A DNA stretch of 37,889 nt, from NCBI GenBank assembly GCA_948469375.1, contig CAOKLO010000031.1, positions 1 to 37,889 on the forward strand. Reading direction: 5' to 3'. The notes beneath the pieces are model-generated. The model saw only the letters and a list, made by a program, of their open reading frames with translations, ran no database searches and was not told where the DNA came from. Origin of the DNA: an uncultured bacterium. GTDB lineage: Bacteria; Bacillota; Clostridia; Oscillospirales; Oscillospiraceae. A program made the position numbers and the translations under genes. Each line of letters opens with the position of its first letter. The first letter of the stretch is position 1. This document shows positions 23,820 through 30,882 of the stretch, one piece after another.

Positions 23820-23933
23820 GGGGCTGTCGGCCCGTTGGTTTTGCCAAATCTTCAGGTGAAAATTTGGCGAATATGTCCAGCCCATCCGGCAGGTTTGTTT
23901 TTCTGAGCACTGGAAATCCGGCGCGCTTTATGT

Positions 23934-23939
23934 TATAAT
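23934..23939 (+). promoter_or_regulatory. Probable -10 box of the LacI-family regulator
   Basis: TATAAT lies about 55 bp before operator 4 and 85 bp before the regulator start. No good -35 is seen at 17 bp (TGGAAA), so the promoter is weak or helped by another factor. Confidence 0.45.
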
Positions 23940-23993
23940 AAAAAGACTTGGAAAGGATTGGGAGCCTGTTCAAGTTCTTTGACGATATGATTA

Positions 23994-24007
23994 TGAAATA
24001 GATTTCA
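23994..24007. promoter_or_regulatory. Operator 4, TGAAATAGATTTCA, before the regulator gene
   Basis: The fourth copy of the site lies 17 bp before the start of the LacI-family gene, overlapping the ribosome-binding region of its leader. It suggests autoregulation. Confidence 0.75.
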
Positions 24008-24023
24008 AGATCAGGAGGCGCTT

Positions 24024-25007
24024 ATGAACATTGCGGAGATCGCCAAGCTGGCGGGTGTGTCCCCCTCCGCCGTTTCCCGCTATCTGAACCAGGGCTATCT
24101 CTCCCAGGAGAAAAAGGAGGTCATTCGCAGGGTCATTGAGGAGACGGGCTACCGCCCGCTGGCCCAGGCCCAGGCCCTGCGCACCCGGAGGACCCGCACC
24201 ATCGGTGTGGTGCTGCCGAAAATCGACTCCTTCTCCATCGGCAGCGTCATGGCAGGTATCGACTCGGTGCTAGAACGCAGGGGGTTTCAGATTCTGCTGG
24301 CCGACACCCATAACGACCCGGCCAGGGAGCTGGAATATCTGGACAGCTTCGACGACCAGCGGGTGGACGGCGTGATTCTCATCGGCACGGTGTTTACCGC
24401 CCGGCACATCGCCATGCTGAAAAAGAGCCGGGTGCCGGTGGTGATCGTGGGCCAGCAGCTGGCGGGGATGTCCTGCGTCTACCACGACGATTACCATGCC
24501 TTTTACGACATGACCCGCCTGCTCATCGACAAGGGGTGCCGCAGGCTGGGGTATATCGGCGCGCTGCCCCAGGACAAGGCCGTGGGCCAGGAGCGCAGCC
24601 GGGCCTACTGCGACGCAGCGCGGGACGCCGGGCTGGAGGAGCAGGCCGGACATATGACGGTAGCCGATTTTTCCACCCGCTCCGGCGGGGAGAAGGCGGG
24701 GGAGCTTCTGGATGCCTACGGCCCGCTGGACGCGCTGATCTGCGCCACCGACAGCATGGCGGTGGGGGCGTTGCAGCACTTGAAAAGCCGGGGCCTGCGG
24801 GTGCCCGAGGACATCCGGCTGACCGGGCAGGGCGGGGCCGACCTGTGCGGCGTGACCACCCCCACGATCACCACGATCCGCTATTTTTACGAGGACAGCG
24901 GCGCAAACGCCGCCGCCCTGCTGCTAGAGCGGCTGGAAAACCCGGACACCTCCGCCAAGGAGATCAAGCTGGGCTACGCCATTGTGGAGAACGAGTCCAG
25001 CGGTTAG
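24024..25007 (+). CDS. LacI/GalR-family repressor of the PTS locus
   Basis: A 327-residue LacI-family transcription factor has the N-terminal helix-turn-helix NIAEIAKLAGVSPSAVSRYLN at residues 2-22 and a periplasmic-binding-protein-like effector domain (about 58-327, with TIGVVLPKI at its start). The ATG has AGGAGG about 8 nt upstream. It is divergent from the PTS/HAD genes. The palindrome TGAAATnnATTTCA occurs at all three promoters of this locus, including its own, so it very probably represses the cluster in the absence of the sugar. ScrR-type regulators of sucrose PTS genes are the nearest known functional match. Confidence 0.88.
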   Translation: MNIAEIAKLAGVSPSAVSRYLNQGYLSQEKKEVIRRVIEETGYRPLAQAQALRTRRTRTIGVVLPKIDSFSIGSVMAGIDSVLERRGFQILLADTHNDPARELEYLDSFDDQRVDGVILIGTVFTARHIAMLKKSRVPVVIVGQQLAGMSCVYHDDYHAFYDMTRLLIDKGCRRLGYIGALPQDKAVGQERSRAYCDAARDAGLEEQAGHMTVADFSTRSGGEKAGELLDAYGPLDALICATDSMAVGALQHLKSRGLRVPEDIRLTGQGGADLCGVTTPTITTIRYFYEDSGANAAALLLERLENPDTSAKEIKLGYAIVENESSG

Positions 25008-25071
25008 GGCTGATGCGCTGATCCCGGCGCTCCCTCCGGGAAACGCGGTTGATGGAAGCCCGGTTCGCCGC

Positions 25072-25100
25072 TTGACACTGCGTTTCTCTTTCGCTATAAT
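25072..25100 (+). promoter_or_regulatory. Sigma-A promoter of the Rrf2 gene
   Basis: Consensus TTGACA (25072-25077) and TATAAT (25095-25100) are separated by exactly 17 bp, one of the strongest promoters in the window. Confidence 0.85.
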
Positions 25101-25147
25101 GATAAAAATAGGCTAAGTGTCGGCATGGTGAAAGCGTGGTGGGGGCA

Positions 25148-25624
25148 ATGCAGATTTCAAGCAGGTTTTCTATGGCGCTGCATATATTTTCCTGCATCGG
25201 AACATATGAGAATAAGATGAAAATAACAAGCGACCTGTTGGCGTTCAGCGTCAATGTCAATCCCGTTATCATCCGGCGGCTGCTCCAGCAGTTTAAGGCG
25301 GCCGGCTTTATTACGGTGCAGCGGGGCACCGGCGGGCTGGCTATGGCCAAGCCGATGGAGGAGATCACGCTGCTGGACGTCTATCAGGCTGTGGAGTGCA
25401 TTGAGGATGGGGAGCTGTTTCGCTTCCATGAGAATCCAAATCCGGAGTGTATGGTGGGCCGGAATATCCATAATATTTTGGACGGCAGGCTCCAGCAGGT
25501 GCAGCAGGCCATGGAGGACGAGCTGCGGAGCGTCACGATAGCGGATATCGTAACGGATACCAGAAGATGTATTTCGGAAGAAAAACGGGCCGCTTCTGAA
25601 AAAAAGAAAGCGATTTCAACCTAA
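25148..25624 (+). CDS. Rrf2-family transcriptional regulator
   Basis: Rrf2 proteins are winged-helix regulators of redox, iron-sulfur or nitrosative stress genes. The 158-residue protein begins with MQISSRFSMALHI, has a winged helix with INPVIIRRLLQQFKAAG-like wording and RGTGGLAMAKP, and ends in a charged tail. The usual CysxnCys cluster-binding triad is not evident; only one Cys is seen near residue 90 (PECMVG), plus Cys at 15 and 82. The ATG start is preferred over a GTG four codons earlier because it gives the family N-terminus. It is followed by a terminator, so it is monocistronic. The target is unknown, but the adjacent PNPOx-like gene is a candidate. Confidence 0.85.
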   Translation: MQISSRFSMALHIFSCIGTYENKMKITSDLLAFSVNVNPVIIRRLLQQFKAAGFITVQRGTGGLAMAKPMEEITLLDVYQAVECIEDGELFRFHENPNPECMVGRNIHNILDGRLQQVQQAMEDELRSVTIADIVTDTRRCISEEKRAASEKKKAIST

Positions 25625-25632
25625 AAAATGAC

Positions 25633-25668
25633 ACGCGCCCTGGCTTGAACCGGGGGCGCGTTTTTTTT
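25633..25668 (+). terminator. Intrinsic terminator after the Rrf2 gene
   Basis: Stem ACGCGCCC/GGGCGCGT (25633-25640 and 25654-25661) is followed by a run of eight T. Confidence 0.88.
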
Positions 25669-25680
25669 GAAAAATTTTCA

Positions 25681-25701
25681 TTGTAACCGTTGACATTACA
25701 A
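25681..25701. promoter_or_regulatory. Inverted repeat A over the -35 of the PNPOx-like gene
   Basis: TTGTAA-N9-TTACAA overlaps the -35 box (25690-25695). A second copy with one changed end base lies just after the -10. Confidence 0.7.
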
Positions 25702-25718
25702 CAAAGCTGTGCTATTAT
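25690..25718 (+). promoter_or_regulatory. Promoter of the PNPOx-like gene
   Basis: TTGACA (25690-25695) and TATTAT (25713-25718), 17-bp spacer. The -35 lies inside inverted repeat A. Confidence 0.8.
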
Positions 25719-25723
25719 TCTCG

Positions 25724-25744
25724 TTGTAACCATGATGATTACAT
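25724..25744. promoter_or_regulatory. Inverted repeat B after the -10 of the PNPOx-like gene
   Basis: TTGTAA-N9-TTACAT has the same design as repeat A and starts six bases after the -10 box. The 43-bp offset between A and B places both near the same face of the helix (about 4 turns). Confidence 0.65.
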
Positions 25745-25782
25745 AAAACGAAGTATCAAAATTGATAGAGGAGGACCCCATC

Positions 25783-26184
25783 ATGACGGACGTCGTAAAA
25801 TTCTTGAGTGAAAACCCTGTGCAGTATCTGGCCACCGTGGGCCGTGACGGCAAAGCGAAGGTGCGCCCCTTCATGTTCCTGTTTGAGAAGGACGGCAAGC
25901 TGTGGTTCGACACCAGCAGCAAAAAGAACGTCTACAAGGACATGCAGACCAACCCCAACATCGAGCTCAGCGTGGCCACCCCCAAGTATGCCTGGATCCG
26001 CGTCAGCGGCAAGGCGGTGTTTGAGGACAACGCGGAGGTCAAGACCATGGCGCTGAAGAACCCCATTGTCAAGGCCAACTACCGCACTGCGGACAACCCC
26101 GTTTTCGAGGTGTTCTATCTGGAAGAGGCCCACGCCGTCATCGCCGATTTCTCCGGCAATCCTCCCAAGGAGTACGACCTGTAA
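25783..26184 (+). CDS. Pyridoxamine 5'-phosphate oxidase-fold (flavin-binding) protein
   Basis: The 133-residue protein has the split-barrel FMN-binding fold of the PNPOx-like family, including QYLATVGRDGKAKVRPFMF (about residues 14-32), the FDTSSKKNVYKDM segment and VSGKAVFED. Such short members are usually flavin- or F420-type oxidoreductases or stress proteins with unknown substrates. The ATG has AGGAGG 9 nt upstream. An in-frame start seven codons earlier lacks a ribosome binding site. Its promoter is flanked by two inverted repeats, so it is regulated by a nearby dimeric repressor, perhaps the adjacent Rrf2 protein. Confidence 0.85.
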   Translation: MTDVVKFLSENPVQYLATVGRDGKAKVRPFMFLFEKDGKLWFDTSSKKNVYKDMQTNPNIELSVATPKYAWIRVSGKAVFEDNAEVKTMALKNPIVKANYRTADNPVFEVFYLEEAHAVIADFSGNPPKEYDL

Positions 26185-26214
26185 TCGCACCTCCTCCATT
26201 CCGTAAAATTTTTG

Positions 26215-26376
26215 TACGTTTTCCAATAAAACTGAGCCCCCACCCCGAAGCCCGCGCCAAAACCGGCCCCAGCGCCGACGACAGCCCCAGAACCCACCTG
26301 GAGCTCACGCCCGCTCCGGAATCCAGATCCGCACCGGCTCCCGCCCCTGCGCCCGCCGGGAGTATAAAGGAGTGAT
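26215..26376 (+). pseudogene. Proline/alanine-rich coding relic (possible decayed linker)
   Basis: Within the 340-bp gap before the TraB-like gene, a stretch reads APTPKPAPKPAPAPTTAPEP in one frame (26235-26294) and SAPAPAPAPAGSIKE in the next (26327-26371). Both are typical of proline-rich linkers of surface proteins, but the frame is broken, stops lie just upstream and no start is seen. The opposite strand reads as Gly/Ala-rich low-complexity. It may be a decayed surface-protein tail or only compositional bias, so confidence is low. Confidence 0.3.
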
Positions 26377-26382
26377 ATTTTG

Positions 26383-26422
26383 CCCGTGGCACCGGCCTCC
26401 GTGGAGCGGCCGGTGCCACGGG
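26383..26422. terminator. Large perfect hairpin before the TraB-like gene
   Basis: A perfect 15-bp stem CCCGTGGCACCGGCC/GGCCGGTGCCACGGG (26383-26397, 26408-26422) with a 10-nt loop has no T-run on either strand. It lies 13 bp before the -35 of the next promoter. A factor-dependent terminator for the PNPOx-like gene or a protein-binding site are both possible. Confidence 0.45.
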
Positions 26423-26435
26423 TCTGCGCACAGGG

Positions 26436-26464
26436 TTGACAATACGCAATTTGGGGTCCATAAT
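26436..26464 (+). promoter_or_regulatory. Promoter of the TraB/GumN-family gene
   Basis: TTGACA (26436-26441) and CATAAT (26459-26464) have a 17-bp spacer, about 60 bp before the start codon. Confidence 0.7.
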
Positions 26465-26524
26465 TGATGGAAGCGATGCCCTTACACAGCATCGACCGCT
26501 TTCATACTTAAGGAGGAACCCAAT

Positions 26525-27901
26525 ATGAAAAAAATGCTGTCCGCGATCCTAACTCTGGCCCTCGTCCTCTGCTTGGGCATGCCTGCCTTGGCGGCGGAGC
26601 CGGAGGCAGCCCAAGAGCCCGCCCCCTGGACCTATGAGTACCTGGCCGACACCTATGCCTTGGGGCTGATGGACGACGGCTATGGCAAATACATCCAGAG
26701 CCCCATCACCCAGGATCAGCTCACAGCCATGACCGATATCGTCTCCGATAAGCTGGCGCTGCTGGGCCTGCCGCAGCGGGAGGCAGACGACGACGCTCTG
26801 GTCATTGATACCACCCGGGGCGGTGTGATGAACGCCCTCTACCAGGTTTGTGCCGACTATCAGATGGAAGGTATCAATGAGGGCGTGCTTCCCTTTCTCA
26901 GGGAGCTGGGTGTGGTAAAGGGCGTCAATGAGGCCGGAGACCTAAATCTGGAGCAGCCCTGTACCTACCAGGAGGCCATGGTCATGAGTGTGCGGCTGGT
27001 GCTGGCGGTGTACGACGGGGCGGACGCCGGCTCGCGGGGATTGCTGTGGAAGGTTACAAACGGGAAGAATACCCTTTATCTCCTGGGTACCGTCCATGTG
27101 GACCGCAGCAATGTCTACCCCTTCCACAAGTCCCTCCGCGCCGCCTTGGCCTCCGCTCAGACGGTCATCTTTGAGCTGGACTTCAATGACCAGGAGGGAT
27201 TGGCCGAGTTTGCCGCGATGCAGACCTATTCCGACGGCACAACCCTGAAGGATCACATCTCCCCCGAGCTGTACGCCTCGACGGTGCAGGTCTTTGCCGA
27301 CTTGGGAATGTCTGAAGAGGCGGTGGCCGCTTACAAGCCCTGGGCGCTGGCCAATAGCCTGATGAGCCTGGCCACCCAGGACGAGACCACTACCGGCGCG
27401 CCCATGGCCATTGACCTCTACTTAAATTCCGCCGCCGTCAACGCGGGCAAGCAGATCGACGCGGTGGAGACCTATGCGTTCCAAGGCGGCATCTTCGACA
27501 CCCTCTCCCCTGAGTACCAGGAGGCTTATTTGGCCGGCTATGTAAATTTGGCCCTCATCGACGACACGCTCGAGATGACCGAGGAGCAGAAGAAAGAGCT
27601 CCAGGAGGCCATGGAGTACCAGGAGAAGCAGATGGACGCGATGATGGAGACGTGGAAAGCCGGGGATGCGGCCGCGTTTGAGGAAATCTTCGATAAAGCC
27701 GCGGTGCTGGAGAGCACAGACGAATTGAATTCCCGGCTGTTTACCGACCGGGACCCCAACATGATCGAGTACGCTGCCAAGCTGTTGGAGCGGGAAGGGG
27801 AGAACACCTTCTTCCTGGCTGTGGGCGCGGGGCACATGGTGGATCCGGGCGGCATCGTCGGCGGCCTGCGGGCGCTGGGGTATACCGTGGAGGAACTGTA
27901 A
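26525..27901 (+). CDS. Secreted TraB/GumN-family protein
   Basis: The 458-residue protein has a signal peptide (MKKMLSAILTLALVLCLGMPALA, cleavage near residue 23-24, no lipobox Cys). Residues about 30-155 have repeats with NLEQPCTYQEAMVMSVR-like wording that resemble an S-layer-homology-like region. Residues about 170-458 form a TraB/GumN domain with LYLLGTVHVD, an internal VIFELDFN, and FFLAVGAGHMVDPGGIVGGL near the C-terminus. The family is suspected of metalloprotease-like activity through its Glu and His residues, but is little studied. AAGGAGG lies upstream of the ATG. It is a single-gene unit; no partner gene points to a role. Confidence 0.85.
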   Translation: MKKMLSAILTLALVLCLGMPALAAEPEAAQEPAPWTYEYLADTYALGLMDDGYGKYIQSPITQDQLTAMTDIVSDKLALLGLPQREADDDALVIDTTRGGVMNALYQVCADYQMEGINEGVLPFLRELGVVKGVNEAGDLNLEQPCTYQEAMVMSVRLVLAVYDGADAGSRGLLWKVTNGKNTLYLLGTVHVDRSNVYPFHKSLRAALASAQTVIFELDFNDQEGLAEFAAMQTYSDGTTLKDHISPELYASTVQVFADLGMSEEAVAAYKPWALANSLMSLATQDETTTGAPMAIDLYLNSAAVNAGKQIDAVETYAFQGGIFDTLSPEYQEAYLAGYVNLALIDDTLEMTEEQKKELQEAMEYQEKQMDAMMETWKAGDAAAFEEIFDKAAVLESTDELNSRLFTDRDPNMIEYAAKLLEREGENTFFLAVGAGHMVDPGGIVGGLRALGYTVEEL

Positions 27902-27910
27902 GCGCCTGTT

Positions 27911-28078
27911 TCATATCTGGAAGAATGCCAGCTGACGAGGAATTTTCCCGCCATGCGAGGCGGGATTTCGCAGAACGACTTTCCCCTGAAAAAACTCTTT
28001 ATAGTGTCGCAGCTCCTTTTCAATATCGGTGAGCTGGGTATAAAATTCATCCTATTTGGCCCTGTTGGCATTGTTCAA
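27911..28078 (-). pseudogene. Relic of an EcoRI-like adenine methyltransferase (N-terminus)
   Basis: A minus-strand frame reads NNANRAK-stop-DEFYTQLTDIEKELRHYKEFF, as in N-termini of EcoRI-like adenine-specific methyltransferases carried by Clostridiales conjugative elements (from memory). The stop (TAG, 28052-28054) replaces what is normally Gln, and after about 45 residues the sequence diverges and ends at 27911. No catalytic motif remains, so it is a broken N-terminal fragment. Confidence 0.6.
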
Positions 28079-28282
28079 GCCAGGCCCGCTCCGCTGGGGA
28101 AACACGGCGGGCGGGCCTGGCAGGGGTCTTGCTCTGCGGCGGTTTGCCTTGCATGGAAAACACCTCTTTTTCAGCACGGCCTTGTTCATGGACGCTGGGT
28201 TAAGCCCTTGCAGATACTCCCACGCTCGCCTGTCCTCCGGGCGGTCAAGGTCAAAGCGAAGGGTCATCTTTTTGCGTTGCAT
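28052..28282 (-). pseudogene. Relic of a small conjugative-element protein
   Basis: The frame begins MQRKKMTLRFDLDRPEDRRAWEYLQGL (wording of small plasmid/ICE partition-associated proteins from Clostridiales), then after about 40 residues runs into unrelated sequence and ends at the methyltransferase relic. It is a deletion product rather than a functional gene. The assignment rests on recalled family wording. Confidence 0.5.
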
Positions 28283-28420
28283 GGGCACCGCCGCCCTTGC
28301 GGAGCGCCATTTCGCACAGATACTCGTAGCCCTTAGCCGTGGCGCAAATATCATCATAGATGGTCACGCGGTCGGCGTCGTATCCCCCGAAGTTGCGGAT
28401 CAGGTGGCTCCCGGCTCCAT
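28251..28420 (-). pseudogene. Relic of a short ICE-encoded protein with frameshift
   Basis: A frame reading NFGGYDADRVTIYDDICATAKGY ends in a stop at 28251. The nearest ATG with a good RBS (AGGAGG, ATG at 28420-28418) is one base out of frame, so a frameshift has separated start and body. Similar 60-residue proteins occur beside the TOPRIM-like gene in Clostridiales conjugative elements; function unknown. Confidence 0.5.
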
Positions 28421-28660
28421 TCCTCCTTTCGCTGTATCAGTCCCAGCCGCCTCTGAAGCAGCTCGTTCACGTCCTTGCCAGAGGCGGCGGTCTGTCCTGT
28501 ACCGTGTACTTATCCCCCCAGGCCCTCCATGATGCCCTCCGTCGCGTCCCGGCCCACCCCGTCGTTGTCCAGATGGAGATAGAGCGTGTTGGCGCCGGGG
28601 TGGTCTTGGAGGTACTGGCTGAGAGCGAGAGGGATTCTCAAACATAACGATGGAACTTCA
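28421..28660 (-). pseudogene. C-terminal relic of a DUF3991/TOPRIM protein of a conjugative element
   Basis: The minus strand encodes IPLALSQYLQDHPGANTLYL and HLDNDGVGRDATEGIMEGLGG, the TOPRIM-like C-terminal part of DUF3991 proteins from Tn1549-like elements (family recalled, not searched). A frameshift after GLGG and a second one at about 28470 break it; the correct frames continue with KYTVQDRPPP and SGKDVNELLQRRLGLIQRKEEW. Its N-terminal two-thirds are missing, replaced beyond 28660 by unrelated DNA ahead of the M55 gene. Confidence 0.6.
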
Positions 28661-28737
28661 CTTAAGTGGAAATACTCCCAGAATTGAAGACTCCTGAAGA
28701 TGAATTTGGACACTTGACCGTCCGGATCATTGTCGAT
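28661..28737. other. Unassigned junction segment
   Basis: This 77-bp AT-richer stretch separates the TOPRIM relic from the M55 peptidase stop codon. It reads as VEILPELKTPEDEFGHLTVR on the plus strand and joins the peptidase frame without spacer. It could be a transposase or phage relic. No inverted repeat or target duplication was seen. Confidence 0.3.
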
Positions 28738-29562
28738 TCATGGCGCGGCGCGGTCCTCCCAGGACAGATTCAGCGCCGCGATCAGATCCTCCTCGTGGCG
28801 GTAGCGCTTGCCGGCGCTTGCCCCAGGGAAGTTTACGCGGTAGTCGATCTCCACCGAATAGGGCCCGTGGAGCGGGGACAGGCTGAAGGCCCTGGGGTTC
28901 GCCGCAAAGGCGCGCGCGGCGAGACAGGCGGCCTCATAGATTTTCCGCTCCGCCGCCGCAGGGTGGAGGTGGATGGCGGAGAGGTTGCGCGCCTCATACT
29001 CCTGCGGGGTGCACTCGTCCCCAGAACCTGGATCCAACCCTTTTTTGACCCACGCCGTATAGATGTGGGGGCAGAGCTCACTGGCCTCCCGGCAAAGGGC
29101 AAGGTCGCCGCAGGCCAGCAGAGGCTTGACACCCAGGGCCGCGCTGATATAGGCGCTTATGCCGAATTCCCCCACAGAGCGCCCGTTGATGCGCAGGTCC
29201 AGCACGTCCAGGGAACTGGTATGCGCCATATGAGCAAAGGGAGTGCCCGACTTGGCGTGCTGGCCCACCCAGGCGATGGCGTCATACTCGCCGCTGATGC
29301 CGATAGGATAGGGGCCGGGGAAGCCCCGCTGGTAGAACACGCTCTCATCCAGCCGCATGAGGTCCAGCCCGCCGAATCCGTGCCCGTCGAGCACCAGGAT
29401 CTCATCCGCCCCATTTTCGCGGAATCCCCGGATCGCGGCATTGACCTCCCGGGTCAAAATGGCCTTTCCCTGTTCATAATACCGGCCCTGGGGATACACC
29501 CAGTCGATGAAATTCAGTACGCCGGCGCAGCCCTCCATATCCGTCATGATGATCAGCTTCAT
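28738..29562 (-). CDS. M55-family D-aminopeptidase (DppA-like)
   Basis: M55 enzymes are zinc D-aminopeptidases that act on short D-amino-acid peptides such as D-Ala-D-Ala or D-Ala-Gly-Gly. The 274-residue length and DMEG at residues 8-11 (Asp8, Glu10), His61 in LDGHGFGG, His102 in VGQHAKSG and Glu in VGEFGISAY (about 129) match the ligand series of DppA. It has no signal peptide. AGGAGG lies upstream of the ATG. It is divergent from the LacI regulator and NagB-like genes, with an operator inside its promoter spacer, so it belongs to the same regulon as the amino-sugar genes. Confidence 0.88.
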   Translation of the reverse strand: MKLIIMTDMEGCAGVLNFIDWVYPQGRYYEQGKAILTREVNAAIRGFRENGADEILVLDGHGFGGLDLMRLDESVFYQRGFPGPYPIGISGEYDAIAWVGQHAKSGTPFAHMAHTSSLDVLDLRINGRSVGEFGISAYISAALGVKPLLACGDLALCREASELCPHIYTAWVKKGLDPGSGDECTPQEYEARNLSAIHLHPAAAERKIYEAACLAARAFAANPRAFSLSPLHGPYSVEIDYRVNFPGASAGKRYRHEEDLIAALNLSWEDRAAP

Positions 29563-29631
29563 AGTGCCGTCCCTCCTTTGGCGTCTCCGCTCAATCTGCT
29601 GCCCCAGGGAGCGTTGTCTCCCTTTACCTCC

Positions 29632-29660
29632 ATAGTACAACAAACGTTTACTGTTTTCAA
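29632..29660 (-). promoter_or_regulatory. Promoter of the M55 gene with operator in the spacer
   Basis: On the minus strand TTGAAA (29655-29660) and TACTAT (29632-29637) have a 17-bp spacer that contains the operator core AGTAAACGTTTGTT (29639-29652). A bound repressor would exclude RNA polymerase. Confidence 0.75.
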
Positions 29661-29734
29661 CGCTTAAATTTTCGTCGTTTTCTACAGTAACAAAAATAGT
29701 AATATATAAGGTTTGTATATTTTGAAATAATGAC

Positions 29735-29763
29735 TTGATTTTTGTGGAAATTAAAGTTATAAT
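29735..29763 (+). promoter_or_regulatory. Promoter of the LacI-nagB operon
   Basis: TTGATT (29735-29740) and TATAAT (29758-29763), 17-bp spacer, about 55 bp before the regulator start. Confidence 0.75.
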
Positions 29764-29777
29764 CAAGAAGACAAGTA

Positions 29778-29791
29778 AGTAAACGTGTTCT
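29778..29791. promoter_or_regulatory. Operator AGTAAACGTGTTCT before the LacI gene
   Basis: Copy of the AGTAAACGnnT-type site, located 15 bp after the -10, so it fits autoregulation. Related sites lie at 29639-29652 and 31712-31725. Confidence 0.65.
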
Positions 29792-29814
29792 ATACGTCTC
29801 TGTGAGGTGCTTAT

Positions 29815-30882
29815 ATGCCGACCGGAAAAAAACAGGCGACGATCGTTGAAATTGCCCGGATTGCCAATACCTCCACCGCCACCGTCTCCCGCGTGCTGAG
29901 CGGCGCGGACTACCCGGTGAGCGAAGCCTTACGGGAGGCCGTGAAAAAGGCCGCGCGGGAGATGAACTATGTTCCCAACGCCATTGGGCAGTCTTTGAAG
30001 ATTGGGAAGAGCCAGGATATCGGCGTGATCATCCCCAACTTCACCAACCCGTTTTACATGCAAATGATCTCTGGCATTGAGTCCGTGTGTCGGAAAGAGG
30101 GCTATAACCCCATTTTTTGCAGCTCCAACAACGACAGCGCCAGGGAAATCGGTAGCATCGAGCTGCTCCGCAGGAAATGCGTGGAGGGACTCATCCTGTC
30201 TTCCATCCACAAGAGCGCCAAGGCGCTCCAGGCGGCCCTGCGCCTGCACAAGCATGTGGTGCTGTTTGACCAGGAGGCCACGCTGGATACCTGCGATTAC
30301 GTTTCTTTCGACTTTGAGAGCGGCGGCTTCCTGGCTGTAGACTACCTGCTGAAGCACGGTCACCGCCGCATCGCCTTCCTCACGGCGCCCCTGGAGAACC
30401 GGGCCAGCCGGTCTGCCCTTTACCGGGGGTGCCAGCAGGCCGTCCGCCAGTGGCCCAGCCAGGCTTACTGTGAACTGATCTCCACCGACGTGCAGGTGGA
30501 GGACTACAAGACCTGGGAGTATGAAAACGGCCGGCTGCTGGCCCGGGAGTTCCTGCAGCTCTCCCCCCTCCCCACGGCGGCCTTCGTCTACAACGACGTC
30601 ACCGCCATCGGCGTGATGAGCCAGCTGGCCGCAGACGGCGTGAGGATTCCAGAGGATGTGTCCGTGATGGGCTTCGACAACATCATCAACGCGGAATACA
30701 CGACGCCGCCCCTGACGACGGTATCCCAGCCCGCTTTCGATACGGGCGCCATGGCCACCCGGATCATCCTGGACAAGATCATGGGCACAAACATGGCAAA
30801 CTGCCGGATCAACCTGCACCCGCAGTTGATAGAACGAAAGTCCGTTAAAAATTTGAATGATGTTATGGAGGGGGACTGCTGA
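29815..30882 (+). CDS. LacI-family regulator of the amino-sugar locus
   Basis: The 355-residue regulator has a helix-turn-helix at residues 8-30 (TIVEIARIANTSTATVSRVL) and a sugar-binding-type effector domain from about residue 66 (DIGVIIPNF). It overlaps nagB by 3 bp (TGATG), showing they form one transcript. Its recognition site is inferred to be AGTAAACGnnT-like: copies occur at its own promoter, at the M55 gene and at the ABC-transporter gene. The likely effector is an amino-sugar metabolite, but nothing proves this. Confidence 0.88.
   Translation: MPTGKKQATIVEIARIANTSTATVSRVLSGADYPVSEALREAVKKAAREMNYVPNAIGQSLKIGKSQDIGVIIPNFTNPFYMQMISGIESVCRKEGYNPIFCSSNNDSAREIGSIELLRRKCVEGLILSSIHKSAKALQAALRLHKHVVLFDQEATLDTCDYVSFDFESGGFLAVDYLLKHGHRRIAFLTAPLENRASRSALYRGCQQAVRQWPSQAYCELISTDVQVEDYKTWEYENGRLLAREFLQLSPLPTAAFVYNDVTAIGVMSQLAADGVRIPEDVSVMGFDNIINAEYTTPPLTTVSQPAFDTGAMATRIILDKIMGTNMANCRINLHPQLIERKSVKNLNDVMEGDC

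Noticed and set aside
26138-26461. Gly/Ala-rich minus-strand frame in the intergenic gap
   Set aside because: Low-complexity translation of a C-rich stretch. It crosses the 15-bp hairpin and has no RBS or family match.
28666-29667. Plus-strand 333-residue frame opposite the M55 gene
   Set aside because: Antisense to a conserved peptidase with full metal-ligand motifs. No RBS or known domain.
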